NCBI GenBank assembly: GCA_001796995.1
Contig: MGOB01000031.1
Coordinates: 4,109-9,116 of the forward strand
Origin: Chloroflexi bacterium RBG_16_68_14
GTDB taxonomy: Bacteria; Chloroflexota; Dehalococcoidia; DSTF01; RBG-16-68-14
Length of the DNA: 5,008 bases
Direction: 5' to 3'
Shown here: one piece after another, positions 5,007-5,008 of the stretch
Numbering within the stretch: position 1 is the stretch's first letter
Layout: every line of letters starts with the position of its first letter
Notes under the pieces: model-generated
Database searches by the model: none
What the model saw: the letters and a program-made list of their open reading frames with translations, nothing else
Told to the model about the DNA's origin: nothing
Program-made: the position numbers and the translations under genes

Positions 5007-5008
5007 CA

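Overview
The window is GC-rich bacterial chromosome with tightly packed genes and strongly G/C-biased third codon positions. A spontaneous Gram-positive-style lipobox lipoprotein, housekeeping genes (rpe, argH) scattered among unrelated neighbours, and TGnTAGAAT-type promoter sequence would fit a Chloroflexota-like (for example Dehalococcoidia/Thermomicrobia-like) or other deep-branching high-GC bacterium. That assignment is an inference from style, not from any diagnostic marker.

Left part (1-1013): a small GTG-started HicB-family antitoxin-like gene (65-280, +) with no recognisable HicA toxin partner inside the window. It faces ribulose-phosphate 3-epimerase (rpe, -), and the two genes converge with about 50 bp between them. 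The tail of rpe overlaps, antisense, a short ATG reading frame whose first 15 residues look like the start of a serine recombinase.

Middle (1014-3276): a 122-bp divergent spacer separates rpe from a small secreted lipoprotein with an NTF2/SnoaL-like look (1136-1627, +). This converges, with only 3 bp between stop codons, on argininosuccinate lyase (argH, -), the last step of arginine biosynthesis. argH is alone here: no argG or other arg gene is visible. Two perfect hairpins sharing the core GCTGAAGC flank argH: one lies inside its last codons, and the other in its 197-bp upstream spacer. They look like members of a dispersed palindromic repeat family.

Right part (3277-5006): a HAD subfamily IA hydrolase (-) that lacks the usual second aspartate of motif I. 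It diverges from a two-gene + strand unit driven by a good extended -10 promoter (4124-4152). That unit encodes a 143-residue protein of unknown function and, 9 bp downstream, a 122-residue minimal zincin metallopeptidase with an HExxHxxGxxD motif. The window ends 2 bases after that stop.

No tRNA, rRNA, CRISPR array or transposase is visible. Most genes are ordinary housekeeping. The less ordinary material is the repeat pair around argH, the recombinase-like scrap beside rpe, the altered HAD motif, and the unknown-protein/zincin operon.
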